From positions 73,193,910 through 73,257,909 of the forward strand of contig NC_133395.1 of assembly GCF_047511655.1 (NCBI RefSeq): a DNA stretch of 64,000 nucleotides, read 5' to 3'. Of the stretch, positions 11,140-23,245 are shown one piece after another. Position numbers and translations under genes: made by a program. Position 1 is the first letter of the stretch, and the number at the start of each line of letters is the position of its first letter. Source of the DNA: Castor canadensis (Eukaryota > Chordata > Mammalia > Rodentia > Castoridae). The notes under the pieces were generated by a model, which worked only from the letters and a program-made list of their open reading frames with translations, was not told the origin of the DNA and searched no databases.

Positions 11140-11630
11140 CATGTACTAGTTTTCTATAGCTGCTATAACAAATTAGAATAAACTCTGTGACTTACAACAA
11201 TGCAAATATATTGCCTTATCGTTCTGTAGCTCAGAGGTCTGACATGACCTGGGCTAATATCAAGATGTCAACTTTAATCCAGTCTGAGATAAATCTAATG
11301 CCTCTTCTGTCTTCTAGAAGCTGACCTTCCTTGGCTCACACCCCTCTTCTTCAGTCTTCAAAGTGGATCCACAGCATTTCTTGATCCTGCTTCCCTTATC
11401 ACATGTCTTTCTCTGACTCTCTTCTGCCCCTCTCATCTACTTTTAAGACTCTCATGATTACTTGAGGCCCATGTGGATAATCCAGGATAATCTCTCTAGT
11501 TTAAGATCAAATGATTTGCAATCTCAATTCAATCTGCAACCTTAATCTCTCTTTACCAAGTAATGACATAAAGATTCTGTATCAGGACATGAAATCTTTG
11601 GGGATGTTATTTTGCCTATCACACCACTCA
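11140..11630 (-). mobile_element. MLT1-like MaLR LTR fossil
   Basis: CTAGTTTTCTATAGCTGCTA, GAGGTCTGACATGAC and the CATGAAATCTTTGGGGATG end match the remembered MLT1 consensus on the minus strand. It is old and diverged. Confidence 0.7.
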
Positions 11631-11990
11631 TATTTTGCTTATCTAGACTTTTGGGAGGATAGGATCTAAAATTGGGATTAAAAGGATTAGGAATTTGGAA
11701 GGCATCAGGAACACTCAGAGTTAATATAAAGAATGCTAAATATTGCCCTACCACATTTTGGATATAGCCTGGCTACACTACAGCATGGTTTCCAAACTGC
11801 AGAAAAGCATTTACATATATAGTAAAGCATGGTGAACACCTTACCAGTAAACGAGGAGACAAACACTATTACCTATTCTATGTAATTCAAGGTATATCCC
11901 AAAAGGCCAGTCAAGCAAAAAGTATGACCAGTTTGCAATAGTACTGAAATTTCACTAGACTAATTCCTTGGGTTAAGAAACTGGATCCCA

Positions 11991-12075
11991 GGCTGTTGCA
12001 ATGGCTCAACAGTAAGAGAACCTGTCTAGCAAGTGTGAGGCCCTGAGTTCAAACCTCAGAGCCATAAGAAAAAAA
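11991..12075 (+). mobile_element. ID-like SINE
   Basis: GGCTGTTGCAATGGCTCAAC ... GAGTTCAAACCTCAG, tRNA-derived arm alone with an A/G-rich tail. Confidence 0.8.
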
Positions 12076-12124
12076 TGAAAAAAAGAAGAAAAAGAAAAAA
12101 GAAAATGAACCTTCAGAAAACATG

Positions 12125-12495
12125 TAAAACCAGGCACAGTGTTTTACACCTGTAATCCTAGCTACTGAGATCAGAAGGATCACAGTTCAAGGCCAGTTCA
12201 GGTAAAAAGTTAGCAAGACCCCATTTCAACCAATAATCAGGGCGTGGTGTGTATCTGTTATCCCAGCTATGCAGGAAGCATAAATAGGAGGACCATAGTC
12301 CAGGCTAGTCTAGTCATAAAAGCAAGACCCATCTCAAAAATAACCAACACAAAAAGGACTTGTGGAGAGGCACAAATGGTACAGTGCCCGCCAAGGAAGA
12401 GCAAAGCCCTGAGTTCAAACCCCAGTACTGCTCCCCCCTCCACACACACACACAAAAGAATAGAAAAGAAAGGAAAGGGAAAAAAAAAGAAAACA
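12125..12495 (+). mobile_element. Trimeric composite SINE
   Basis: B1-like arm (12,130-12,230), second B1-like arm (12,240-12,340), ID-like arm ending CCCCAGTACTGC at 12,430, then a C/CA-rich and A/G-rich tail. Confidence 0.85.
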
Positions 12496-12902
12496 TATTG
12501 GAATATGGTTGTTACTTGAAAAAAATAATATACTAATTCAATTGCATTCATGGTAGAAACTAAATCCAGGAGAGTAAGGCCAATGGAAACTAACTTTGCA
12601 GTATTTTAAGCACTGAAAAAGCACTGTGACCATTTTCTCCCAGCCCCTGAAGTTGCTCTCCCATTCATAATACCACCACTCCTGGAAAAAAGCATAAGAC
12701 CTCTTCTTCTAAAAGCTCAGAACCTGGTGCCTAGAATTCTCCCTCCACCCCATGATTAATTCTCTATATGAGGCACTATGCATTTCTTGGGAACCTCTTC
12801 ACAACACAAATAGTCCTAAAAAGAATTCATTCATCTGTAGTGCCAGGGCAGTGGTTCTCAACTGAAGTAGAGTAAAAAAAATACCAAAATCATCTAGGAA
12901 GC

Positions 12903-13143
12903 CAAATGCTGGTGGCTCACATCTGTAATCCTAGCTACTCAGGATCAGAAAGACTATGGTTCAAAGCTAACCTTGGGCAAATAATTCACGAGACCCTATC
13001 TTGAAAAAAACCCATTGTGCACGCGCGTGCACACACATACACACACGCAAAGTACTGGTGGAGAGGCTCAAGCAGTAAGAGTGCCTGCCTAGCAAGAAGG
13101 AGGTCCTGAGTTCAACTCCCAGTGCTGCCAAAAAAAAAAAAAA
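12903..13143 (+). mobile_element. Dimeric SINE with CA-rich linker
   Basis: The usual A-rich linker between arms has become GTGCACGCGCGTGCACACAC-type simple sequence at about 13,017-13,050. Confidence 0.85.
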
Positions 13144-13586
13144 TTCACCTGGGAAATTCTGCAAACTGCATATGTCTGTCAGCTAACACCTTCCCCACCT
13201 CCCTCTAAGGGAAGATTATTTTCCTTGCTGTGGAAAAGGACGAATAAGAGATACAGGGCTGAGAAAAGCTAAGATTCCCAAACAGGAGAAAGAGCTGGAA
13301 AGGGAAAGGATCCCAGAAAGGAATTTCAGGGGAGGAGACATGGAGATTAACTTTCCTACTTATAACACAGCTTAACGCCAGCGCAGTCAAACATAAGTAA
13401 GTCCAGGCAGTTTCTTCTGTCTTTTCTTTTCAAGCATAGAGTTCATCCTCAGTACATTTAGTTCTTTAAACAACATAGGACCATCTTCTTACCTACCCAA
13501 AAACCTAAATGGCACTCCTGATTTCTTATGCAGATGCTATGCAAAATTCTTAAGTTTTCTTTTCTGAAGAGCTCTCTGGGTTTGGC

Positions 13587-13645
13587 GGGGGGGGGGGGGG
13601 GGGGGGGGGGGTGGGGGGGGGTGGGGGGGGGGTGGGAGGGGGTGT
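13587..13645. repeat. Poly-G tract
   Basis: Twenty-five consecutive G (13,587-13,611) followed by G runs broken only by single T or A bases to 13,645. Strong potential for G-quadruplex folding and for length errors in sequencing. Confidence 0.95.
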
Positions 13646-14572
13646 TGGAGAATGGGTATATGTGTGTTACCAAGGATCATTTAGTAAATATGCAGACTTG
13701 ATAGAGTCTTCTTGGTTCGTTGGAGTTTTATAGTATAGGCCTCCATCATGATTGAGGCTCTGAGAATTCCTGATAGCACTAGGCAAAGCAGGCAAAGAAA
13801 TAACCATTTGCTCACCCATTGTAAGTACTTAACCACTGTTTGCAATTCACAGGCTTGCACTTGCTCCATGAGAGGAAATTGCATTTCCTTCCATTGTAAA
13901 TCTACACTGTCAACAGAAATATGATATGAAACATGCATGCAATTTAAAGTTTTCTCATTTTATTTTTTATCTTTATTGTTCATATTCATTTTTTACTGTT
14001 ATCAGAAACACTTAGCTTGGGTTTTTCCTCTTGAACAGACTCAACAAACTACGGCCCCACACCTGTTTTTTATAAATAAAGTTTTAAGAGAACACAGCTG
14101 TGCCAATTTAGTTACATATTGTCCATGTGACTGCTTTTGCAGTACAACAGCAGAGCTGAACAGTTCCAACAGAGATCCGCAAAGGCAAAACCTAACATAT
14201 TTATGGCTGACCTTTATTAAAAAATGTCTGACCCCAGCTCTAGAACAATAGTCTCCAGAAGGGACACTGGCTCAACATAAAAAAGAAAAAAAATGAATTA
14301 CTATCTACAAAGTACAATTGTCCTGATAAAGGACTCGTGTCCCCACAGTCTGCATGTACTGTGGGTATGTAACTGCTACCCACTGTTATGAATGTTGGCA
14401 AAATTAAGACAAGGAAGTCACAAGAAGACCACACTAAGAAGAGGCAAGGCCTAGGATGAGGACATGAGTGCGTGTTGCCCAAAGATCGTCCAAAGCAGCT
14501 TTGCTAAGGGAGGGCTGTGAGTTCTTGAAAACATTAGAATGTTCCCCTTGGCTTAGGCTCACTCACTGAGTC

Positions 14573-14815
14573 TCTCTCTCTCTGTCTCTCTCTCTCTCTC
14601 TCTTTGGTGGGATTGGGGTTTGAACTCAGGGCTTCACACTTGCAAAGCAGGCACTCTACCACTTGAGCCACACCTCCAGTCTATTTTGCTCTGGTAATTT
14701 TGGAGATGCGGGACTCATGAAGTATTTGCCTGGGCTAGCCTTGAACCACAATCCTCCCAATCTCAGCCTCCAAAGTAGCTAGGATTACAGGCATGAGCCA
14801 CCAGCACCTGGCAGT
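14573..14815 (-). mobile_element. Dimeric SINE with a CT microsatellite at its tail
   Basis: 14,603-14,813 is a minus-strand dimer; its tail (plus-strand 14,573-14,602) is a (CT)n tract. Confidence 0.85.
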
Positions 14816-15497
14816 TTTCTCATTTTTTAAGTAAAAAGAAACCAAGCAAGTTAATTTTAATATTTTATGCAATACTGAATATTTAAAATATTGTCATTTC
14901 CTCATGCAATCAATCAATATTATTAATGAGCTATTTTGTGGTCTTTTGTTCATAATGCAATTATTGTATTTACAGCACATCTCAGTTCACACTAGCCATG
15001 TTTCAGGTGCACATGTGGCTCATGGCTTCCTACTAGACATCACAAGGGTGAACTCTGGAATCCCCCACCAACAGGCCATTATTTAACAACTTGTAACAAA
15101 TAACTAACGATTTCATCAGGTGTTTTTGCAACTGTTGAAGCTTGTTAAAGCTTATGTTAATACTAGCATGCATTTACATATATATATACATTAATGTATA
15201 TCTGTATATAGTATATATGCACGTACAGTATTTTACATAAAATATATATGCCTACGTATATATTTCTTTTCACACTTTTATTTTGTGATGGAACAATGAC
15301 TTTAGATTTCATATTTATATCAAGTATGCTATGGTTCAGACATGTAAGACAGCAAACGAGCATTAGTTTAAATTCTATTATGAATAGCCGATAGCATTAG
15401 CCATAGTTCTCAGCAAGCAGTTAACTTTACTATAAACATCATCCTTGTTATTGTTATTACATGAGGTTCTTTAATACATTTTTATTTAGAATGCAAA

Positions 15498-15588
15498 TTT
15501 TTTTTTGCAGTACTGACTGGATTTGAACTCAGGGCCTTGTACCTGCTAGAGCAGTGCTCTACTACTTGAGCCATGCACCCAGCCTGAG
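15498..15588 (-). mobile_element. ID-like SINE
   Basis: T run then GCAGTACTGACTGGATTTGA ... TTGAGCCATGCACCCAGCC. Confidence 0.8.
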
Positions 15589-16140
15589 AATGCAATTTCT
15601 TTATGTGTTGCTAGAAACAATGAATAATAGAGCAATCTGACCAGACAACTGAATCAGATAAAAATGACTCCAGACCGAATCACTTATTTGTATTTTTATT
15701 GTGATTCTGGTGAATTGTCAACTATAAGGGCAGCTTCCGCTGCTGGTGGCAAGATCTGAGGCCGTGTGGGGACCTAGATCTGCCTATTAAAGCAGACTCC
15801 TTTATTTAACTTAGCCATTTTTATTTCTCACTACCCTTTATGTTTTCCCTTCCCTCCAAATCCAAGAGCCTTTGGCCTGTGACTTGCTTTCTGCATAAAT
15901 TTAACTACCATGCATCTTAATTTGCTATTTCCCTAGTCCCACCACCTATGCTATTTACAATTATAGGAAAATTTTACCTCATGTCTGTTAAAAAGAGAGA
16001 AAATAAGGGACACTTTCCCAATTCTGTTTCAAGAACTTAATCTCCTCCCCAAATGGAATATGGATGCTATATGAACTCATATTTGATAAGTCTGTTCTTT
16101 TACAAGTTCTCATCACTTCTTCCCGTTGTGGAGGGGAAAC

Positions 16141-16360
16141 TTTTTTTTTCCCCCTGGCAGTACTGGTGTTTGAACTGAGTGCCTCACACTTGCTAGGCAG
16201 GTACTATTACTGCTTGAGCCACTCCACCAGTCTTGCTTTGTGATGGGTTTTTTTTGAGATACAATATCTGAAACTATATGCCTGGGGCTGGCTTTGAACT
16301 GTGATCCTCCCGATCTCTACCCCCTGAATAGCTGGAGATCCACGGGGGGTGCCCAGCTGA
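16141..16360 (-). mobile_element. Dimeric SINE
   Basis: Minus-strand dimer directly adjoining the U6 pseudogene insertion. Confidence 0.85.
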
Positions 16361-16500
16361 AAACTTTCTTTTCTTTTTTTTAAATATGGAACGTTTCACG
16401 AGTTTGTGTGTCATCCTTGCACAGGGGCCGTGCTGATCTTCTGTATATCGATCCAATTTAAGTATATGTGCTGCCAAAGCAAGCACTGAAACTTTCTTTT
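16361..16500 (-). pseudogene. U6 snRNA retropseudogene with target duplications
   Basis: U6-like sequence from 16,486 down to about 16,383 (GTGCTTGCTTTGGCAGCACA at the 5' end, ...GTTCCATATTTA at the 3' end), followed by an A tail (T run 16,374-16,382 on the plus strand). GAAACTTTCTTTT-type copies on both sides (16,360-16,372 and 16,488-16,500) show L1-mediated insertion. Many substitutions and no U6 promoter upstream, so not functional. Confidence 0.92.
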
Positions 16501-16574
16501 TAGTAGAATCAAGCTAGTTTAATTTCTTACATAAAATGCAATGAGCATCATCTTTGTCTTTTTCTTATTTTTCC

Positions 16575-16668
16575 TTTTTTTTTTTTTTTGGTATCAGGGA
16601 ATTGAACCCAGGGCCTAGTGCATGCCAGGAAGCACTCTACCATTTGACCTATGTCCCTAACTCATCTA
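16575..16668 (-). mobile_element. ID SINE
   Basis: T run, then GAATTGAACCCAGGGCCTAG ... the complement of a tRNA-type A box. Confidence 0.8.
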
Positions 16669-16990
16669 ATAGTCTTTAGCTACTTAATAGTGGCCTTCAA
16701 AATTTATTATCAGTTTGCTTACTGCTTTTAGAGATAATTAGGAAAGCTTGTCAGAAAGATGCCTGAAAAGACTTTGAGAGTCTTGGGATCTCCTTTGTCA
16801 TAAGGAAACTGAGACTTACCTAAGTGGTTTGTACAGGGACAGACAACTAGGAGAAAGTAATTCTAAAATCCCATTCTACCTCACAAATGTATTTGAACAT
16901 TTTTTTTAAAAAATAAAGGCCATGTAAGTGTCAAGTAAATATTATGAGTATGTACTCAGAACAGCAGAAAAATGGAACCTTAAGAGAAGA

Positions 16991-17184
16991 GCCAGGCACT
17001 AGTGGGTGGCTCATGCCTGTAATCCTAACTACTTGGGAGGTTGAGATCAGGGTAGCAGCTCAAGGCCAGTCTGGGCCTAGTTGGTAAGACACCCATCTGC
17101 AAAATAACCAGAACAAATGAAAATGGACTGGAGGTGTGGCTCAAGTGGTGGAGTATACAAGTATGAAGCTCTGAGTTCAACCCC

Positions 17185-17228
<44 letters not shown>
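16991..17228 (+). mobile_element. Dimeric SINE with (AC)19 tail
   Basis: Dimer ends at CCCCAGTA (17,188); the tail 17,189-17,227 is about 19 AC units, a microsatellite grown from the SINE tail. Confidence 0.88.
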
Positions 17229-17231
<3 letters not shown>

Positions 17232-17304
17232 CAGAGCATAATGACCCCTCAATGTGTTCCTTCAAATTTATTGTTACATATTTTGTTTAGAATAGACTTG
17301 TGTG

Positions 17305-17832
17305 TGTAGTAGTACTGTAGTTTGAGTTCAGGTCCTCACACTTGCTAGTCAGGAATTCTACCAGTTGAGCCACACCCCTACTCTTTTTTGCTATAGTTTT
17401 TTTTTTTTTATTCAGTCTTGCATTTTTGCTGGCGTACGCAAAGATTCTCCTACTTCCATCTCTCACATAGCTTGGATCACAGGTGTGTGCTACCATTCCA
17501 GACTTTTTTTTTTTTTTTCACAGTACTGGGGTTTGAACTCAGGGCCTACAACTTGAGCCATGCCACCAGTTTTTTTTTTTTTTGTGATGGGTTTTTTCAA
17601 GGTAGGGTTTCCTGTACTATTTGCCCAGGCTGGCTTCAAACCACGATCCTCCTGATCTCTGCCTCCTGAGCAGCTAGGATTACAGGCATGAGCTACCGGC
17701 ATCCAGCCAGGCTTGTTTTTGAGACAGAAGGTCTCACTAGCTTTTTGCCTGGGATGGCCTCAAACTCAGATTTTCTTGACCTCCACCTCTTGAGTAGCCA
17801 GGATTGCAGATTTAAGCCACCATGCTTGCAAC
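17305..17832 (-). mobile_element. SINE interrupted by a second SINE
   Basis: The outer minus-strand element spans 17,305-17,502 and 17,708-17,832. The inner dimer with its own T run spans 17,503-17,707. CCAGAC / CCAGCC at the junctions is a possible duplication. Confidence 0.75.
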
Positions 17833-17839
17833 CTTATTT

Positions 17840-19240
17840 TTTTAAGAGTTCCACTAATAGACTTCCAATAGATTTTTACACAGACTATCATGCCTTGCGT
17901 TACCATCCAAAGAGAGATTTTTACTCAGCATTATATTTGTAAACACCAGTATTTAGCATTTATCATCAGTTCAAATTCAGGAAATAATAGACATATGTGG
18001 AACCAAGAGCAATTTCTTGAAAAGTAAAAAAAATGACAAAGTGCAATGTAGTTTGTAGTTCTGAATATTTCTGCAAAGACACATGGATTCCAGCAAAATG
18101 ATTTTACTTCACATATACTCATGCAATCACTAATAAATAGTATTTATTTTGACATAAGTAACCAAAATCATCATTGCAGTGTAAGATAACCCCAAACACC
18201 AAAACAATATCAGTTTTGGAAATAGCCCACTCAATACTGAACTGTCTGTATCCAGATAAATTAACTTGATTCCTATTATTTAGTCTTCATCTGTGTGTAA
18301 GAAGCATCCTTCATTACAATACAGGAATTTCTTTCCTTCTGGCTATGCCATTTAGTAAAAACAAAACTTGGTAATATTTTTAAATTAGCTACATTCAGTA
18401 GCCAGCAGATGGAGCTGTTGAAAAATATTACTTAGATTTTTTTTCAGAACTAAAACCAGCTTAGAAGTACATTTCTATATTTTGCTGTGCAAATAATTTG
18501 CTCATTACAGAAAAATCTGGAAATTCAGTTAAGATTAAGAAGAGAAAACAAGACCATTCAAATTATCCCACCAGAGAAGTTACTTTAAATGCTAGGTATA
18601 TATCAGTGTACATAGAACATAGTCATTTTGTTTCTCTTTCTAGAGATAACCCACTTTCGGACTATTGAAAATGTATTCCTTTCCTTATAAACTTTACTAT
18701 CACTTTCAAAAATATTCATCTATCTATATATACATTTTATTTTACAAAAATTTAATTTTTACAATATTAATTATATATACATTCGTACCTTCCATCCTTA
18801 ATAATTTGGTAATATAGGTATAGAAATTTTCATGGATCATATTTAAAATATCTGTAACTGTACGGGACAGGCAAAGGCCAGTGACATTTTGTGTAGCTTA
18901 AGCAGGACCCTGTATATCCCCTGTTATACCTTAACCCTTCAGTTAGTAGGTCACAGCAAGGTCTGAGGGACAGCAGAGAGGTCAGTGCCAAGGAAGAAAG
19001 AGGGAGCTCATGAAAATGACTATGGAACAACCTTATAGAAGTGTTTCATTATTTTAACAACTGATATGGCCATACCAATGCATGACAGGTAAGCTATCAG
19101 CTCTACAAATCTCTGGAAGAATAAAGGATACTCAAAACTAGCATACTCCTAGAAAGGAATTTGGGTGGCTTAGGAACAAAGATAGAAGGGAAACTTGTCA
19201 CTGTATTGTATTTGGTACCATGGCATATATTTAACAGTTT
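17840..19240. other. No gene seen: AT-rich single-copy-looking DNA
   Basis: Only the weak CTCF-like motif at 18,402 stands out. Confidence 0.5.
18402..18416 (+). promoter_or_regulatory. CTCF-like motif (weak)
   Basis: CCAGCAGATGGAGCT matches the degenerate core except for the C of the GGC triplet. It lies in AT-rich single-copy-looking DNA. Low confidence. Confidence 0.25.
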
Positions 19241-19242
19241 TT

Positions 19243-20661
19243 AAACAGGTTTTAATGAAACCCCAGCAGCACAGCAACTAAGAGATAGCATAGATAAATG
19301 GGACCTCATAAAACTAAAAAGCTTCTGTTCATCAAAAGAAATGGTCTCTAAACTGAAGAGAACACCCACAGAGTGGGAGAAAATATTTGCCAGCTACACA
19401 TCAGACAAAGGACTGATAACCAGAATATACAGGGAACTTAAAAAACTAAATTCTCCCAAAACTAATGAACCAATAAAGAAATGGGCATGTGAACTAAACA
19501 GAACTTTCTCAAAAGAAGAAATTCAAATGGCCAGAAAACACATGAAAAAATGCTCACCATCTTTAGCAATAAAGGAAATGCAAATTAAAACCACACTAAG
19601 ATTCCACCTCACCCCTGTTAGAATAGCCATCATCAGCAACACCACCAACAACAGGTGTTGGCGAGGATGCGGGGGAAAAAGGAACCCTCTTACACTGTTG
19701 GTGGGAATGTAGACTAGTACAACCACTCTGGAAAAAAATTTGGAGGCTACTTAAAAAGCTGGACATCGATCTACCATTTGATCCACCAATACCACTCTTG
19801 GGGATATACCCAAAAGACTGTTACTCCAGAGGCACCTGCACATCCATGTTTATTGAGGCACTATTCACAATAGCCAAGTTATGGAAACAGCCAAGATGCC
19901 CCAGCACAGATGAATGGATTAAGAAAATGTGGTATCTATACACAATGGAATTCTATGCAGCCATGAAGAAGAACGAAATGTTATCATTCGCTGGTAAATG
20001 GATGGAACTGGAGAACATCATTCTGAGTGAGGTTAGCCTGGCCCAAAAGACCAAAAATCGTATGTTCTCCCTCATATGTGGACATTAGATCAAGGGCAAA
20101 CACAACAAGGGGATTGGACTATGAGCACATGATAAAAGCGAGAGCACACAAGGGAGGGGTGAGGATAGGTAAGACACCTAAAAAACTAGCTAGCATTTGT
20201 TGCCCTTAATGCAGAGAAACTAAAGCAGATACCTTAAAGCAACTGAGGCCAATAGGAAAAGGGGAACAGGTACTAGAGAAAAGGTTAGATCAAAAAGAAT
20301 TAACCTAGAAGGTAACACCCACACACAGGAAATCAATGAGAGTCAATGCCCTGTATAGCTATCCTTATCTCAACCAGCAAAACCCCTTGTTCCTTCCTAT
20401 TACTGCTTATACTCTCTCTACAACAAAATTAGAGATAAGGGCAAAATAGTTTCTGCTGGGTATTGAGGGGGGGGAGCGGGAGGGGGTGGAGTGGGTGGTA
20501 AGGGAGGGGGTGGGGGCAGGGGGGAGAAATGAACCAAGCCTTGTATGCACATATGAATAATAAAAGAAAAATGAAAAAAAAAAAAAAAGAATCTAAATAA
20601 CCCCCCCAAAAAAAAAAATAAAATAAAACCATACTGGATTTAAAAAAAAAACAGGTTTTAA
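19243..20661 (+). mobile_element. 5'-truncated young L1 with 13-base target duplications
   Basis: Body 19,256-20,648, flanked by AAACAGGTTTTAA at 19,243-19,255 and 20,649-20,661. It holds the last third of ORF2 from about [20 protein letters not shown] to the stop at 20,088; one frame change splits it near 19,680 in the cysteine region. The 3' UTR contains a G-rich stretch (20,467-20,525), and the tail has the form AATAATAAAAGAAAAATG followed by A residues. High similarity to the copy at 30,290 indicates a recent common source. Confidence 0.95.
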
Positions 20662-20868
20662 GTAAAGTAACATGAATAACTTTCAGATGAATAAATACAC
20701 ATCTACACTACCATTTTTAGTGGTTATATACTACTATTCCATTGTGTAGATATACTACAATTTATTTAATGAACTCCTTTTGTTGAACAGTTGAATAATG
20801 AATAACACAAAATATATTTAAATCCATGAGTTAATGATATATATATATATATACATATATATACATAT

Positions 20869-21045
20869 TTTTTTTTTAAAGTAGCTCTGGGGCTTGAACT
20901 GAGGGCCTTCACCTTGAACCACTCCATCAGCGAGATAGGGTCTTGAGCAGCTGTTTGCCTGGGCTGGCTTTAAACTGTGATCCTTCTGATCTCTGCCTCC
21001 TGAATAGCTAGAATTACAGGCATAAGCCATCATTTTCTGGCAAAT
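20869..21045 (-). mobile_element. Dimeric SINE (shortened)
   Basis: Minus-strand dimer after an (AT)n/T run (20,837-20,878), with part of the ID-like arm missing. Confidence 0.8.
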
Positions 21046-21274
21046 ATTATATTTTTTAAAACAAAAATCATCTCTGTTGGAGTGTGCTGACAAATAAGAG
21101 GAAAGAATAATTATTTTTCAGCCTGTTCTGTACAAATTGTACCAATGGAAAATCAAACAGTAATCTGTGATCAGAAGTAGTCCAGCTAATAAATGAAGGA
21201 AAGATAGAGTTATAATATCATTATTTAAAAACCCTAATGAAAATAACCATCTGGACATTGAACATGACATCACA

Positions 21275-21655
21275 CAGGGCCTACTCCTTGAGCCAGCTCT
21301 TTTTTGTGATGGGTTTTTTCGAGACAGGATCTTGCAAACTATTTGCCCAGGCTGGCTTCAAACTAAGATTCTCCTGATGCCTCCTGAGTAGCTTGCCTAG
21401 CAAGCATGAAGCCCTGAGTTCAAACCCCAGTACCACCAAAACAAAAAAACAAAATAACCAGCACTGTTGGGCATTAGTGGCTCACACCAGTACTAGGTAG
21501 ACATGAGGAGGATTGTGATTCCAAGTCAACCTGGACAAATAGTTTGCAAGACCCTATCTTGAAAATACCCAATACAAAAAGGGCTGGAGAAGTGACTCTA
21601 GTGGTAGAGCTCCTGCCTAGCAAGTGTGAGGTCCTGAGTTCAAACCCCACTACTT
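21275..21655. mobile_element. Inverted SINE junction plus a dimeric SINE
   Basis: 21,275-21,393 is SINE sequence on the minus strand. At about 21,394 it switches to plus-strand ID-like sequence (CTTGCCTAGCAAGCATGAAG ...) to 21,455. A complete plus-strand dimer follows (about 21,468-21,655). Confidence 0.75.
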
Positions 21656-22329
21656 TCTATTAAAAAAAAAAAGAGTAGTGAGTATAATTTTGATATCTTA
21701 TGAGCCTAAGTTCAATCTCAACTCCTACCCTGTAAAGCTTGGGCAAGTTATTTAACTTTCCAAAATATTCAATGTAATCATCCAAAGGACATAAATAATA
21801 ATATTAACCATCTTTCAAGCATGTTGTGCTAATTCAAAATATTGTATGTGCAGCTCCAAATACAATTTTTGACATCATGCTATCACTTATTACATGGAAA
21901 CTATTATCAAATTCCATAGATAATTTTTTTCTTCTATAAGAAACTTCTTGAAAATAAACTAAGATGGGCTTATCCATCACTGCCTACTATATTTTATGCC
22001 CATAGTAGAGAATGGGACTTGGTAACCTTTCCAAGATGCAAATCTTCAATCATTCAATTCCTTAGAAGAAAATTTTGGCTTTTCCCCCCCACCTAGGAGT
22101 AGTACCTGGGGTCATCCTTCAGCCCTGCCAGCATTTCAAAGGCAGTTCCTTTAAAATGTAAAGCTTGCAGTAGAGGGAATGCAGAGGATGAGGAGGCTTG
22201 AGTTTAATTAGCTGGGGATGAGGGAATGTGTGGGAGGAGAGAGACACAACACAAAACAAAAAAGAGGGATGAATTGGCTGCCAAAGAAAAGGAGACTGGC
22301 CTGAGTCTCATTTCCTTTACCTCATATCT

Positions 22330-22690
22330 CCCATCTATGCAGTTAGCCTCCTCGTCCCAGCCTCAAGATTTACACTAAGTGAAGCAAGCCTGTCACAAAA
22401 AAAAAAAAAGTATATGATTCCACTTACATGAGGTACCTAGAATAGTCCACTTCTAGACAGAATCAGATAGACACTAAAAGTAGACTGCTCTTTGCTAGGT
22501 GCTGAAGTAAGGAGAAAATGGAAATTATTTTTGGGGGCCAAAGTTTTAGTTTTGCAAGATGAACAGTTCTAAAAATAGATGGCGGTGATGATTGCACAAC
22601 AATGTGTCTGTACTTAATACTAAAGTACAATACACCCAAAAACAGTTAAGATGGTATATTTATGTTACATGTGCTTTACCACAATTTTTT
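22330..22690 (+). mobile_element. Old mammalian L1 3' end
   Basis: ACATGAGGTACCTAGAATAG, GTTTTGCAAGATGAACAGTT, TGGTGATGATTGCACAACAATG-like wording and TTACCACAATTTTTT match the remembered 3' UTR of old L1MA/L1MB-type elements. It predates the rodent-specific copies. Confidence 0.75.
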
Positions 22691-22810
22691 AAAGTCCTAG
22701 GGACAGGAAGGCCTAGTAATAGAAAAACAGAAATCTTCAAGTACTTTGATAGTAAGTTCATTGAAGGAAATTAAATGAATAAAATGGGATCAAAATTTAA
22801 AATCTTTTCA

Positions 22811-23045
22811 TCTGAGCAAGGCACTGATGGTTCACGACTATACTCCCAGCTTCTTGGAAGGCTGAAGTTGGGAGGATCATGGTTTAAGGACATCCTGGGC
22901 AAATAGTTGGTGAGACCCCCATCTCCAAAATAACCAGGGCAAAATGGACTAGAGGTGTGGCTCAAGTAGTAAAGTGCCTGTGTTGCAAGCAAGCATGAGG
23001 CCCTGAGTAGAAATCTCAGTCCCACCAAAAAAAGAAAAAACAAAC
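22811..23045 (+). mobile_element. Dimeric SINE
   Basis: GAGCAAGGCACTGATGGTTC ... AGTCCCACCAAAAA. Confidence 0.85.
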
Positions 23046-23104
23046 AAACCACCATCTGAAAGCATCAGAAAAAAAAATTACTGCAAAGATGATAGAGAAA
23101 ACTT

Positions 23105-23245
23105 TCTAAGGCCAGGAACCCATGCCTCCATAATCCTAGTTACTCAGGAGGCAGAGATCAGGAGAGCTGGTGGAGTGGCTCAAGGGTGTAGGCCTTGAGC
23201 TCAAGCCCCAGTACTGCAAAAAATAAAAAAGGAAAAGAAAAAAAA
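23105..23245 (+). mobile_element. Dimeric SINE with internal deletion
   Basis: The B1-like arm stops at GAGATCAGGAG and runs directly into GCTGGTGGAGTGGCTCAAGG, so most of the linker region is lost. Confidence 0.8.

Noticed and set aside
17025-17265. Minus frames containing a long CV repeat
   Set aside because: Translation of the AC microsatellite at a SINE tail.
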